Shown piece after piece: positions 21,110 through 32,090 of a stretch of 64,000 nucleotides of DNA. A program made the translations under genes and the position numbers. The stretch is taken from NCBI GenBank assembly GCA_033064195.1, contig JARBJD010000093.1:177971-241970 (forward strand), read 5' to 3'. The notes beneath the pieces are model-generated. The model did not search any database, was not told the origin of the DNA, and was given only the letters and a program-made list of their open reading frames with translations. Position 1 is the stretch's first letter; every line of letters begins with the position of its first letter. This DNA is from Blattamonas nauphoetae (lineage: Eukaryota; Preaxostyla; Oxymonadida).

Positions 21110-22800
21110 AAAGGACAATGTTGATTGAAGATGAAAACAGAACTTGAAATTGGTTGGCACAGCCTTTGTTTAAGGTGTAGAAGGTCTTCTAAATGTGAGT
21201 TTGACTGGTGAGTGAAGTGTAGGATGTAATTGTTGTGTTTAATTCGTTAACTGTGATGTATCAGCATAATGCTCCTATCATTCTGGTCGGCAAGCATAAT
21301 ATCGTCTTCTGCATGTGTCCATGGGCGAGAAATGCATTGATTGAGGATCAGCTGTCGATACTGCATGTTTTGTTGTGACAGTTTTGGTGTTGCTCCAAGG
21401 GCAACATCTGACGATCTTTGTGCAATCCACGAATGCTCGTCATTATTGTAATAGCCAGAAACGAATGACCAAGGATCAGAATCTGTTGCGGTGACTTTGG
21501 GTGAGAATGTATATATTTCCCATGAGAAAGTATAGTCTCCACTTACGAACAAAAGAAAAGAATCTGTGCCCGATTCATCACTTCAATCGCAGAGGAATAC
21601 TCCGGAGAAGTTGGAGTCTGAAATCTGATGAGTTTGTGGAGGGCTGGTGTGAATGTATTGTGTTTTGTGAAGGATGGAGAGTTGAAAATGACTGGGAAGG
21701 GATCGTTGTATGGTACAAACGGGCTAGTTCGATCCATTCTCTCCAAGCAGTGTCCCAAAGTGCGATGAGGGTTGGGATTGCGATGGAACTGAAAATCGTG
21801 CCGACTGTTTGTGACACAAAACTAAAAAGTTTACACCACAAATTTGGCAGGCCATTGTGACTCCACCATTTCTGTGTGGTTCAGGAAACTGTGTTGAGAT
21901 TGAATGGATCAGAGCAGAGGTCATCTGAATGCATTTGGAACCGTATTATTGTGGATGGGAGACCATGTTCGACATATTGATGTCTATATTTGAGACAAAT
22001 ACCAGAAGTAACGCTGTTGGAATGTTTCAATCGATTTTTGTTTCCTGATCGTGAATTCCTTAAAGAGATACCTTACCGAATCGAAAAAACAAGGCTATTT
22101 GATTCTGAAGGTGGACGATGGAGAACAAAAGTGGTTAACGCCTGACTAGAGTGAATTGGCGTTGAGGTAGACATCAATGTAGACGGATGAGTTGATTGTA
22201 AAGAGAGTTCCATCTAAAATCGAGAAAAAGAGTTGAAGACAGACCATTTTTGATTGAATTGCATTCAGCAATCGATTTAGGTCGATTTTCAAAAGATAAA
22301 CTCGATCACTCCTGTCATTTTTTCCTTAGCAGAGAAAACTCTAGAATAAGACACAATGAGAGTGTGGATCTTCTCAAATGATTCCTGTAATATGATCATC
22401 TCATTTCTTCCCTTTTTATTCATTCACAGTTAGTCACCAAATCTGGCGCAAATTATGGAGACTTTCTGGAAAGGCCTGGGCACCAGTCACCTGACTCAAC
22501 TTTTAAGGACTGACTCGATTTGGCCCATGATTGAGTGAATAAATGTGTGGATTTGTGACAAGATCGGTTCAGTAGATGTTTGAGCACATAATGTACTCTT
22601 TTCATACTTTTTTGAAAGGAAATCCGACAAATCGTTGAGTGAGGAATTCGAAATGATCAAAATTATGCCTCATGGGCGAGTCACAACGATCGAGTCTCCA
22701 GACAACAACCCTGACATATTCATGGAAAATATGCAAATGAAAACAGGAGATCGAGTGAAATTTTGAGAGAAAACTTCCTTGACTGATGAATGAGAAAGGA
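21110..22800. other. no gene seen
   Basis: AT-rich sequence with short frames only. About 22480-22520 has ACTGACTCGATT-type words also seen near 26500, suggesting an old dispersed repeat. No TIR pair could be closed by eye. Confidence 0.35.
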
Positions 22801-22959
22801 AAGTGAATCTTGGTGGTTATTGTGAATGTGACGAAAATACAGAAATCTACAGTCTGTTCTCCGCCTTCCTTCGTTTGTCCTTCTCCTTCCTTCGCTCTCT
22901 CTCCTCTCCTCTCCTTCTTCTCAGTGAATGTCTCATTCGACGTCTTTCTGAGTCCTACG

Positions 22960-23956
22960 CATCTCTACTTCGTCTCGAAGGACGACGAGGACGAAGAAGA
23001 GAATCGCCCGTCTCTGCTCTTTTCTCCTCGCTCTTCTTCGTCTCAATCATTCGGAGACACGCTCACCTCGTCCCATCGCTCCCCTCCTCTCTCCTCGTTC
23101 GGAAACTCACATTCGAGTCGGTCGCAGGAGTCGACTCGCTCACGACGATTCCGACGACGAACAGGATGACTGAAAGACAGTTCAAAGTACCGATGCCACG
23201 AAGAAGGAAGAGGCCAGACAAAGGCCGATGCTGGGCTGGCTGAAACACACGAAGACAGTGGATAGCAGTCTGATTGGGCCTGACTCGTTCCGAGCGGTGA
23301 TGATGCAGTGGCTGAGGAACGCGAGGGACGAGAAAGAAGTAGCGGTTGTGTGGGAGTCGACGAGGGGAGAGTGAGAGTGTTTGTGTTCACTCGTTCTTGT
23401 ATTGTTCTTCTCTTCGATGATTCTGTTCTGTCTTGTGTCTCAGCCATGTACGCCGGTTCCGTTCCGAATTGTGGGGATGGTCGCTTCTTCCTCGCTCCGC
23501 CTTCCCATCCTCTCCTTCGCCACCCCCAACACTCCCCCCGCCTCTCCTTTCGACCTTCCTCCCGACCAGCCGACACAGCCCTCCCTCACCCAGCACGCCA
23601 CACAACAGTATCCTTCCCAATCCGAGTCGCAGCTGCTGTTTGTGTTCAACCTGTATCGAGCGAGGGAGTTCGCTCGCGACGAAGACAGAATGGGGAGTTC
23701 TCAGCCACTCGACACTCCACCCGAAGGAGAGCGAGGAGACACGCCGAGCGAGAGGAAAGGGAATGCGAAGGTGACAGCGGACGAAGCGTTCGTGCTTCTG
23801 CAGAATCTGATCGGAATAGGGCATGATGTTTGCTTGTCTGCTTCTCATCTTTTCTCAGCAACTTCAACTGGACAGACTGATCTCTCGTTGGCCCAGCGTC
23901 TGAGAATTAATACACACTCCAGATTGGAGTGTTCATCGGTGACCGAGTGTTGTTGA
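22960..23956 (+). CDS. hypothetical low-complexity protein, probably spliced
   Basis: This GC-richer block has plus-strand protein-like pieces in different frames. About 22950-23165 is acidic then Ser-rich (KDDEDEEENRPSLLF, SSSSQSFGDTL). About 23215-23350 reads RQRPMLGWLKHTKTVDSSLI and continues GPDSFRAVMMQWLRNARDEKE. About 23450-23820 reads GMVASSSLRLPILSF, a Pro-rich stretch and KVTADEAFVLLQNLIGIG. An acceptor-like TGTCTCAG ends just before 23444 and one (TTTTCTCAG) lies at 23853-23861. Exact joints could not be fixed. No known domain; a minus-strand frame over the same DNA is Arg/Ser low complexity and less convincing. Confidence 0.35.
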
Positions 23957-23992
23957 ATGAGAGCCGTCCACGTTATTTCAGGTTCTTCGGTG

Positions 23993-24868
23993 TTAGTTGA
24001 GAGCATATCGCATTTGATAGTCTGTTATTCGCATAGGACATCGTGGGAAAGCAACGACCTCACCTAAAATCGGAGCATTCGTGATTGTAGCGAAGATATC
24101 GTTGAACACGTTCACCATCGTCGAAGAGGTGAGAATTGTGGAGTGTGCCTTGAGCGATGTGATCGAAGAGGGTTGGAGAACAGGTGGGCTTGGCGAATAA
24201 GGCAGAGGGACTGCGTGGTCGATATTAGCGAAGATGGAAAGTGAGATTTCCACAGAGGACGAACATGGACCAAATATTGGAGACAGACCAACAAACACGT
24301 TCTGTGGGACACACTTGGCCATGGTCAGGTGGGTGTCTGCGTGGACAAGTCCATCACTTCCAGGATCGGGGCGAGCGTTGATGATGATGTCGATTAGTGT
24401 CATCCTGCCCCTATCAGCGACGAATTGGGTGAATTCCCTTCCAAAGTCCAGGATAGAACTCTGAATCTTGATGCGTGATGATTCTAGAAGCGTAGCAATC
24501 GAGAAATCTGCATTGGCGAGGATCTCAACGTTGCTGAGTGATAGTAACGAAGTAACGACTTCAAGCAATGTTTCCGCCTCTTCAATCTGGCCTGAAATTT
24601 GAGTATCAGAGATTCCTTGGAGAGAGAGATCTTTATTTCTGAAGAGACGATTGTTTGAGGGATGAAGGTCCGAAGGAAGCTTGTGAATGGGTGAAACCGA
24701 AGGAAGCTTAAGAATGAGGGATAAAACGAGAATTGCTTGCAACGGGACGAATATTACAACGTCAATCACCACAGCATCACTTTTGGACGATCGTGGGTTG
24801 TTGCGTCGAAAGGATCGTATTGAAGATGGCGAGAGTAACAGAAACGACAGCCAAAGGATCAGGCTCAT
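23993..24868 (-). CDS. hypothetical helical protein
   Basis: One uninterrupted minus-strand frame of 291 codons. The first 20 residues are hydrophobic (MSLILWLSFLLLSPSS) and the middle is rich in leucine-bearing helices (EEAETLLEVVTSLLSLSNVE, IQSSILDFGREFTQFVADRG), like the helical-repeat proteins elsewhere in this window. The start may be internal because the frame has no clear leader. No family recognised; could be a fragment of a longer armadillo-like gene. Confidence 0.35.
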   Translation of the reverse strand: MSLILWLSFLLLSPSSIRSFRRNNPRSSKSDAVVIDVVIFVPLQAILVLSLILKLPSVSPIHKLPSDLHPSNNRLFRNKDLSLQGISDTQISGQIEEAETLLEVVTSLLSLSNVEILANADFSIATLLESSRIKIQSSILDFGREFTQFVADRGRMTLIDIIINARPDPGSDGLVHADTHLTMAKCVPQNVFVGLSPIFGPCSSSVEISLSIFANIDHAVPLPYSPSPPVLQPSSITSLKAHSTILTSSTMVNVFNDIFATITNAPILGEVVAFPRCPMRITDYQMRYALN

Positions 24869-24869
24869 C

Positions 24870-26600
24870 GAATGGTCATCTCATTCGAGTCCTCATTTCG
24901 GTCAATTCACATCACATTCGGAGCCAAAACTGGGCAGGAATGTTGTCGGCCAATCTGCGACAGAAGTGGGACGAACACGGATTTAACAGGTTCAACGTGG
25001 AGCTGATGGTTTTGAAGCAAACAAACAAGATGCAATTCGGGCTGTTCTTGCTCATCCACAGGAGGAGATGCGCGTCAACTCGAAGACGAGATTCCCATCA
25101 ACAACGCGGTGTGGATCACGGTGATCCATGAATCGGCTGAAAAGAAGGAAACACACAATCATGTGCGACGGAACAAATAAATGAGAAAATAATAACAAGG
25201 AAGAAGAAAAGAACTTCGAAGTTAATAATTTGCTCCAGCGACGAACACACCTGTCTGCACATGAAATGAAGAGTGATGGTTTGCACAATAAGAATACACT
25301 TTCGATGGAACAAATGGGGATGAACCGTCTACAAGTAATCATGACATTTTTCCCACCTGATCGTTCAGTGTTGATGAGGGACACGTTGCGAGGGAAGAGG
25401 ATGTTATTTTCAGAGTGGGGGTAATGTTTGGGAAAAGAGTGAGCTGTATTCTTCCATCGCCGGCACAGTTTCTCTTCATCATCATACAATGATAGAAATG
25501 GTGAGTGCCTGGCGAAGCTTGTGAGACTACGTGAAGAGAGAAAGATGAGAGACGAAGAAGTCGAGAAAAGGATGAACAAAAGCTGCAATTAAGTGGTACA
25601 TTAGGGGAGAAACCGCGAAGATCAAACTGAATGGGTCATTGAAGAAAAGAAAGATGCAAAAAGATGGGGCATCGAAGGGGAACCACAAAAGCAAAAGTTT
25701 TTCACAGTATACCATTTCTTGTTGAGAAATGAGGAACGATGTTGACATGAGTCAAGATTTTGTCGAGATCTTTGGTTGAGTTCAATCACTGTCAATATTG
25801 AGTGAGATACGTTGACTGAGCAGAGAATATTGTCAATATTCTCATTAAAATACTTTGTTGAGCAACCTTGAGATTGTTGAGGACACAATACTGTCAATAG
25901 TTACGAGTGAGACGGTGCTCTGTTGGGCTGGTCAAGAAGAGAGACTGGAGATGTTCTGAGAATCAAACATGACTAATGCAGATCAAGAGAGCATACAGAA
26001 GTATCAAATGATAGTGTTACCCTTATTTTCTATACGGATCATCAGTTTGGGTGTGCGATTCCTGATGGTCAAAATCGGTGTCCCTTTGTCAAATAGCGAA
26101 AAAACGTAAAAAATAATGAATTCCAAACCTGATCAATGCACGCGCTGAGTATCAGTTGAAAAGGAGATCGGACAGTCCAGTCAGTCTGGTGACTATTTGC
26201 ATGATTGCATGGGCGGATCAGTGACTCAAAGTGACTCTCCAGAAAAGTATGGGGTGAAGTGATGACTTGTGGCTAAATTCGTTTGATTCATCTGAAAATG
26301 AGTCTATTTCTAAAAAAATAGTGTGAAATGTGAAAGATAAACCATAAAAAGCGATTGAAAGAGAAGGGAGATTGTGAACGTATTTTTGAGAAAGAAAAAC
26401 CAAGAAAACAAGGTGATGATCAATCAAGAAGTGATGTTAAATTGAAAAGGGAGCGTTTTGGGTCTGGATTCCTCTTGAATTTGTCTTATGGGGTGAGTCA
26501 CTGACTCGATTCATTTCGGTGACTGGACTCGGTCTCTTTTGACTGACTGTTGCCCATGCCTACAGTTCTCCCTTCAAGACACCAATTTTTTGGAAGTGAA
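24870..26600. other. gene-poor stretch
   Basis: Only short frames are present. A frame at 24940-25040 (NLRQKWDEHGFNRFNVELMV) looks protein-like but is isolated. About 25740-25900 contains repeated GTCAATATT and GAGTGAGA words including the palindrome GAATATTGTCAATATTC. No gene is supported. Confidence 0.3.
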
Positions 26601-26601
26601 C

Positions 26602-26677
26602 GTGCGGCGCGTTTGGCCTAGCGGTAGCCAACCCCTCTGTCGACTATTGTGCTCGGGGTTCGACTCCCGCCTAGCAC
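26602..26677 (+). tRNA. tRNA-like Pol III unit (pseudo-tRNA or SINE head)
   Basis: A-box-like TGGCCTAGCGGT (26613-26624), a perfect B box GGTTCGACTCC (26657-26667) and a T6 terminator (26681-26686) are all present at tRNA spacing. The ends pair only partly (GTGC with GCAC), the T stem has two mismatches, and no clean anticodon stem forms, so an isotype cannot be assigned. It is most likely a decayed or tRNA-derived sequence. Confidence 0.45.
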
Positions 26678-26734
26678 AACTTTTTTGCCACTACTTAGAG
26701 TTTTTTGGCCCAGAAAGTCCACCCTTGCCGTCAT

Positions 26735-26970
26735 TCGTCCACACCAGGATTTTTGAGGTTCTCATGAACAGAGAAAACGGGTTCTGTAACGAACGAATAA
26801 AAAGGAGAAAATTTGGCTCCAATAAGGTGCCGATGATTGTGGCTTACAGCGTAACATGTTCATCAATCATTTATGAGATGCAGAGATACAATCAAATTTG
26901 GAACATATTGTTCAGTGAAGAGGGTGAGTGAACGTATTTTCGATCAAACCATTGTTTCAACTCTGCAACT
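26735..26970 (+). repeat. intergenic repeat unit, copy 5
   Basis: Shares the stretch around VLMNRENGFCNERIKR and the sequence GAGATGCAGAGATACAATCA with copy 4 (about 17140). It ends in the conserved motif. Confidence 0.45.
26941..26965 (+). promoter_or_regulatory. conserved upstream motif, copy 5
   Basis: Identical to the copy at 17204, 34 bp before ATG 26999. Confidence 0.45.
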
Positions 26971-26998
26971 TCGATAAATCTGATTTCTCGCTCGTTTT

Positions 26999-27700
26999 AT
27001 GAAAAGATCACACTGCAATCTGAACTGTTCATGCTTCCTTTTCACCCTGATTCTCCCGCTTCTCGTTGCCATCCCCATCCTCACCACTCGAGCGATGACT
27101 CAAGTGCAGAACGGAATAACTCGTTCCAATCCCTTCCCGTGGTTTATCCCAGACACTCTCGTTTTTGTCCTCCACTTTTTGCTCCTCAATCAATTCGCGG
27201 GCATCAATTGTGCGACACTCGCTGCCACATTTTTCGTCATTCTGATAATCCTCTTCGAACTGTCCGCAAACCACCGCTTCATCAACCAACTCTCTATCGA
27301 CTCATTTTCCTCTCAACAATCAGACATCTAATAAACCAGCGCTGACCAACCGCTGAGTCCTGGCGAAGTGGAACAACCAGAGTCCGATCTAGCAACGGAA
27401 CCTTCAGACGAAACAACCTCTTCAACACAAAGGGACGAACGATCAGCGAGGCAATTGGATCCCGACGATCTCCTCAAAGTTGCCCAGATAATTGTTGAAA
27501 CGATGCCAAATATCGAACCGACAACAATCAGCCGCATCATCGACCAACTCTCCATCGACCCAAAGTCTTCACAACAATCAGACCACCAACAACACTCGAA
27601 TTCTTCCAAAACACGCAGCAGCCCTCAGTTCTGGGGGCTGCTGCGTTTGTTGGTTTATGGTTGTGTATCTGTGCGATTCCGACTGTCCTTGCTCTGAAAG
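26999..27700 (+). pseudogene. multi-span membrane protein family, copy G (nonsense and recombined)
   Basis: Starts like copy F (MKRSHCNLNCSCFLFTLILP) and is intact to SSQQSDI at 27331, where two consecutive TAA codons replace the CAA-CAA (QQ) of siblings. The frame is open again after the stops and carries the normal linker (SPGEVEQPESDLATEP... RQLDPDDLLKVAQII), almost identical to copy E. Near 27610 the sequence switches at an inverted repeat (CGCAGCAGCCC...GGGGCTGCTGCG) to a sequence like the second half of copy C, with a frame shift. Further homology continues to 27828 with a TGA where siblings have W (VR-W). The copy is a mosaic and unlikely to make a full product. Confidence 0.55.
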
Positions 27701-27828
27701 GAACGCGTGTGTTCATTTCTCCGTTTTCTTTCATTCGTTTCATCTTTCTTTTCACAGAAATCATCTCTGTTCGTTGAATCTTCATTCCTCTTCCTCTTCT
27801 TGTCCTCCCTCTTCTGACCTTTTACTGG

Positions 27829-28607
27829 GTGATTGTTCCACCATGTGAACACGAAGGGATTGGATCTCTGATTGTTGCTGCTCTCGTCTTTCTCTACGTC
27901 AGCGTCTTCCATCTCATCGGCGCGCTCATCGAACAAACCACCAACCGCCGCTTCATCAACCAGCTCTCCATCGACCCAAACACACCAATCCCTCCACGCG
28001 CTCCCATTCCCCTCAAGACGCTTCTTGTTGCTGCAGTTCCTCTCCTTGTCTTCGCCGTCCTCTTCGGGATTTCTCTGCCCAGCAACGATCCCGAATGGCG
28101 GTCGCTCGGTCGCTTGCTTCGGTTATTTTGGCTGGTTGTGTCTGCGATTCCTGTTGTGATCGCTCTGAAAGGAATGCGTGTGTTCACTTCTCCTTCCCCT
28201 TTCATTCTCTTTCTCTCTCTTCAACAGAACTCATCCGTGTTCGTTGGCTTGTTCTTTCTCTTCCACTTCTTGTCGTCGCCACTCTGGCCCTGTTTGGCGT
28301 GGCTCGGCTGGAACTGAATGGAGTTGATGACACGCTCACGATTTGTGCCGTTCTCTCCTTCTGCATCTTCTCTCTCATCACTCTGCTCATTGCCGACGGT
28401 GTCGTCTCTTGGCCGTTCGTGGTCCCGATGCTTCCATTGTCGCTTCTTGTCTTTGGTGGAGTTGGGGTCTTGTCGATAATGATGACTAAGGCGTCATATG
28501 GTTATGTTGGCGTTGTGGATCAAATTCTCAGAGCGCGTCAAGACAACAACAACACATCTCCCACACAACGAGTCAGGACTTCCGTTGAGCGTGAACTGGA
28601 TGACTAG
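27829..28607 (+). CDS. multi-span membrane protein family, copy H (second module of copy G)
   Basis: A frame runs from IVPPCEHEGIGSLIV (27832) through a fused linker (EQTTNRRFINQLSIDPN) and PPRAPIPLKTLLVAAVPLL to SAIPVVIALKGM. A 50-bp intron at 28178-28227 then joins to LIRVRWLVLSLPLLVVATL, ICAVLSFCIFSLITLLIADG, FVVPMLPLSLLVFGG and a charged tail ending RTSVERELDD at the TAG 28605-28607. The tail is the normal family C terminus, parallel to copy A. The ATG at 27829 falls inside homologous sequence, so the natural gene would begin upstream with the broken copy G. Predicted integral membrane protein of unknown role. Confidence 0.5.
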
Positions 28608-28795
28608 AACGAGACAGGGTTCATTCATCTCAGTCTTGACGTAACGTGAGAATCCTTCCACTCCACAATTCCATCTGTCTTCATGCATCCACTCCATCTC
28701 CCCATTGCACTCTATCTCCATATATCATTCAGTTTGTCCAAACTTTTGTGTCAATACGGGAAAGGTAGACTTCGTAACCACAATCAATTTTTGTC

Positions 28796-30005
28796 ATGAG
28801 CACCGAGATTCCCCTGACAGAAGATGTCTTTCAAGACGAACTTGAGAAGTTCCGGAGAGTCCATGAAGAAACTGAAGAAGCTATGAACAAGTACAAACGG
28901 ATTTTGAAGGAATTTAACAACGTTCAAGAGAATGTTCAGAAGAAGACTCTGGAACATCGAAAACAAACAAAAACCATGCGAAAAGTCATTAAATTTGCTC
29001 AAGTATCGCCTGAATTGAAAGCTGAAGCCTTACAAGAAGTGAAAGATGTCGAAACAACCTCGAATAGCTGGAGATCTCTCTTCCCAAGCGCAGGTGCCTT
29101 CATTGTCAAGCTCCTCATTGGAGGGTGTAATCTGAGAATGTTCAAACCTGATAGCAGGCAGGCTTACAAAATGGTTCTGTTCATTTCCTTATTCATCTCA
29201 AAATTAGGAGTACAACACTTTCCGTACTTTCCACTCATATTTCATCTTCATCGCGAATATCATCCTCTTACTCGTGGATATTCCCCTTCTGGACCTGCTA
29301 TACTTCATTATCAACGTCTACTTCTACTTTTCGTTTGCCCTTCGTGAACATATCCTCAAAACCAATGGCTCTCACATCCGCACATGGTGGATTCTTCACC
29401 ACTACTTGTGTGTTGCCATGTTCACTATATATGCGCTGTATCCACGCACTGATGAATACGTTAAGATCAGGCCTTATTCATTCATGATGGGGATATACGA
29501 AGGAATCGTCCACTTCCTCCAAGCGAGATATCAACGCCATCGAGTCTACACTCTCATCACCCTCCGGAAAATTGGGGACATGGAAGTTCCAAACCAGGAT
29601 AGCACCCCCGTCCACTGGAACAACAACATGATCCGCCTGCTCCCGTTCTTGTTGTTGGGCGACACCATCCAACTGTGCTATGGAACGGTCCTCATGATGG
29701 ACTACTTCAAAAACAGGCTCTGGTCCGAGTGGCAGCTGGTCGCGTTGGGCCTTGTCTTCCTCATCCTGGCCTTCGGCAACACCATCACCACTCTCATCAC
29801 TTTCTTCAAGTCACAAGGCGGAAAGAAGGTCAAATACATCCCAGAATGGTCTCCACAATTTTTCTATGGCACCGCTGTCCCTTCGCCGACTACCTCGCCT
29901 GTCCCGCAGCACGGCGGTCCACCTCCGGCGTTGTCGCCCGCAACGGAGTCTGTGGACACGTTCAACAGAGTATATCATCGCGAGAGGACTAAGAACAAGA
30001 GTTGA
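28796..30005 (+). CDS. TMEM120 (TMPIT) family membrane protein
   Basis: Two exons (28796-29173 and 29208-30005) separated by a 34-bp GT-AG intron give 391 residues, close to the family length. The first about 110 residues are a coiled coil (VFQDELEKFRRVHEETEEAM, KKTLEHRKQTKTMRKVIKFA). The intron joint restores the family motif AYKMEYNTFRTF (human AYKDEYEKF). The rest is a six-span region with REHILKTNGSHIRTWWILHH matching the conserved RESILINNGS...GWWVFHH of TMEM120A/B, then LLPFLLLGDTIQL and LAFGNTITTLITFFKS. TMEM120 proteins are polytopic nuclear-envelope/ER proteins with an ELOVL-like fold that bind coenzyme A; catalytic activity is unproven. The C-terminal 50 residues are Pro/Ser-rich. 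Strong assignment; the splice site is set by homology. Confidence 0.9.
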
Positions 30006-30196
30006 GTCATTTTTTTCTGTTTTTATTCACTTCACTGTTTATGTTCTTCAGAGAACACTGACTGCTCAGATCTTGGGAACTCTCCGTTCCTCTGGCAAAT
30101 TGTGATCATCTATTATCACATTCATGACGGCAAGGTGATGTATGTGAAGTTTGAAATATTGAAACTACACATCAGTCGAGTCATCGTGATCGACCC

Positions 30197-31970
30197 ATGG
30201 CTACGTTCACGTCAATGGAAGACAACCAACGCACGCCTCGTGCCTTTGTTTTCTGTTGGGGAAAGGTTTCTAAACCCATTAAGGTCCTCATGAAAGATCT
30301 TCGGAAAGTTATGGAACCAAACACATTCCCAAACCTGAAAGTCTGATTTGGCATCATTCTTTCATCGTTTATTTATGAATCAAATTAGATTACGCGAAAA
30401 AATACAAAGAAAGATATTCTAAATGTAGCAGGATCCATTGGGGGAACACATATCCTGTCTTTCTCCTCCACCGAAAACAACGCCTATCTCAGACTCGTTT
30501 GTCCTCTTGTTGTTTCTTCTCATTCTCACGTTGCATCCTCTCTCTGCTTCCTCTATAGATTCGTCTTCCACGTGGTCCAACATTAACGTTTCGTATTCTA
30601 GAATATTCGAGTGTCGCTGATGTTCAAGCCACACAAGAAAATCCACTCACAACAAGCCTAACTGCTTTCCGTCTCTCGCCTCTGGTATGCTTGTTCCCTT
30701 CCTCTCATCTTTTATGTGCCATCACAGGTTATCATGAGCAAATTCGGAACAGGCGAATCACACGTCAGACTCACACAGACCATGTTCCAACATCTCTTTC
30801 CTCCATTCGATCTCCAAACGGTCTGCAATCTTCTGCCTTCATGTCTCAGACGAAAATCAAAAACTGTCAACGGACTGTTCTCCTCAGTCGAGATCCAGCC
30901 ACCGATCAATTGGAATTCAGGCATTACTATATTAACCAGAAGCCTGCTGGGGTTAACACGCTGGTGCAAGATATCCTCAAGCAGAAAATCGACATTTCAA
31001 AGATGGAGGACATGTCCTCTTTGTTCGACGAGTATTTTCTCCTCTTTCCTGTCACCCATGACATCTTTTCCTGTTTTGTCTCAGTGAGTCTAAACTTTTA
31101 CCAACTCCATCACCACAAGAAGTAGGTTCCAGTCAGACTGCAGGTTTGAGCCGTTCTTCTCGATTCTCGTCAGTGTCTCTCCTCGAGCTTGGTCCGCGCA
31201 TGACCCTCCAGCTGGTCAAAGTGGAGGATGGCTATTATGGCGGAGAAGTCAAGTTTCATCGATTCAGTCTGTGATTCTGTTCTTTCATTCGTTTCGGTTT
31301 CTGGCATCGATCAACTTTTCACTCTTCATATCTCGATATACAGTCACAAAAACCGAACAAGAAGTTGAGCAGACACGAAAGATGGTGAAAGAGAAGGCGG
31401 ATCTCGTATGATTTCCTTGGAATTCCCATTCATTGCCTCTCAATCTCTCTTCATCTTGTCTTCATCGTACAGCGCAAAAAGAGACAAAGGGAACAAACCC
31501 AAAATGTGGAACGAAAGCAGAAAGGTACTTTTTTGTGATTTTCTTCACGAATCTTAGAAAAGGAAGAGAAAATTGAGGAGAAGAAGAGGAAACAAATCGA
31601 ACGGAGAGAAAGAGCGGAGAGAGAGGCATTTGATGCTCTGGAGAAGGAAGGAACAATTACGGCCGAAGATCGAAAACTGTTTCAAAGTGGAAAACGCGCT
31701 GAGCCGACACAAAGTCAAGACGAGAAACCAGAATCTGAAGAAATCGACGAGGAAAAGGATGCCGAAGATGAAGACGCTCTTGCTGAACAGTACGAGCGGG
31801 ACTTGCGAAAGTGGGATGAGGAAACAAGTGGAGTGGCTGCCGATAGGGACGGAAAGAAACCGTCCAAACGCGAGGATGTGTCGGACGATGGGGAAGACAG
31901 TGATGAAGGAAGCGAGTCATCAGACTCTTCAGACGACGGTGATTCGTATGAAGACTCCGATGACATATAA
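30197..31970 (+). CDS. PPAN: SSF1/Peter Pan ribosome-biogenesis protein (Brix domain)
   Basis: Nine exons give 453 residues: 30197-30340, 30389-30496, 30559-30684, 30728-30820, 30850-31031, 31085-31266, 31344-31405, 31473-31524 and 31558-31970. Introns are 48, 62, 43, 29, 53, 77, 67 and 33 bp, all GT-AG, and the spliced frame is open throughout. Family landmarks in order: LMKDLRKVMEPNTFPNLK, GTHILSFSSTENNAYLRL, IRLPRGPTLTFRILEYSS, LTQTMFQHLFPPFDLQT, EFRHYYINQKPAGVN, ELGPRMTLQLVKVEDG and FHRFITKTEQEVEQTRK, then a Lys/Glu-rich helix and an acidic Ser/Asp tail. SSF1/PPAN is a nucleolar Brix-domain protein needed for 60S assembly and ITS2 processing. The 29-bp intron is among the smallest I can support. 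Start is the first ATG before the conserved block. Confidence 0.92.
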
Positions 31971-32090
31971 ACTCTTTGTTTCTTGTTTTCTCTGAACACT
32001 TCACGATAACTGAATCGATTCAATTCCATGGCCGACGTTGCATCACTCATCCCAAACATCCCATAAAAAGAAGTAGAATTAATGATGAAT

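Noticed and set aside
26602-26677. Functional tRNA-Asp or tRNA-Ser
   Set aside because: The acceptor, anticodon and T stems do not pair properly and more than one anticodon placement is possible.
27332-27334. Reassignment of TAA/TAG to glutamine
   Set aside because: TAA ends eS1, SSF1 and other genes at expected positions, and reading through would run into neighbouring genes; TAG ends the kinase and RPEL genes.
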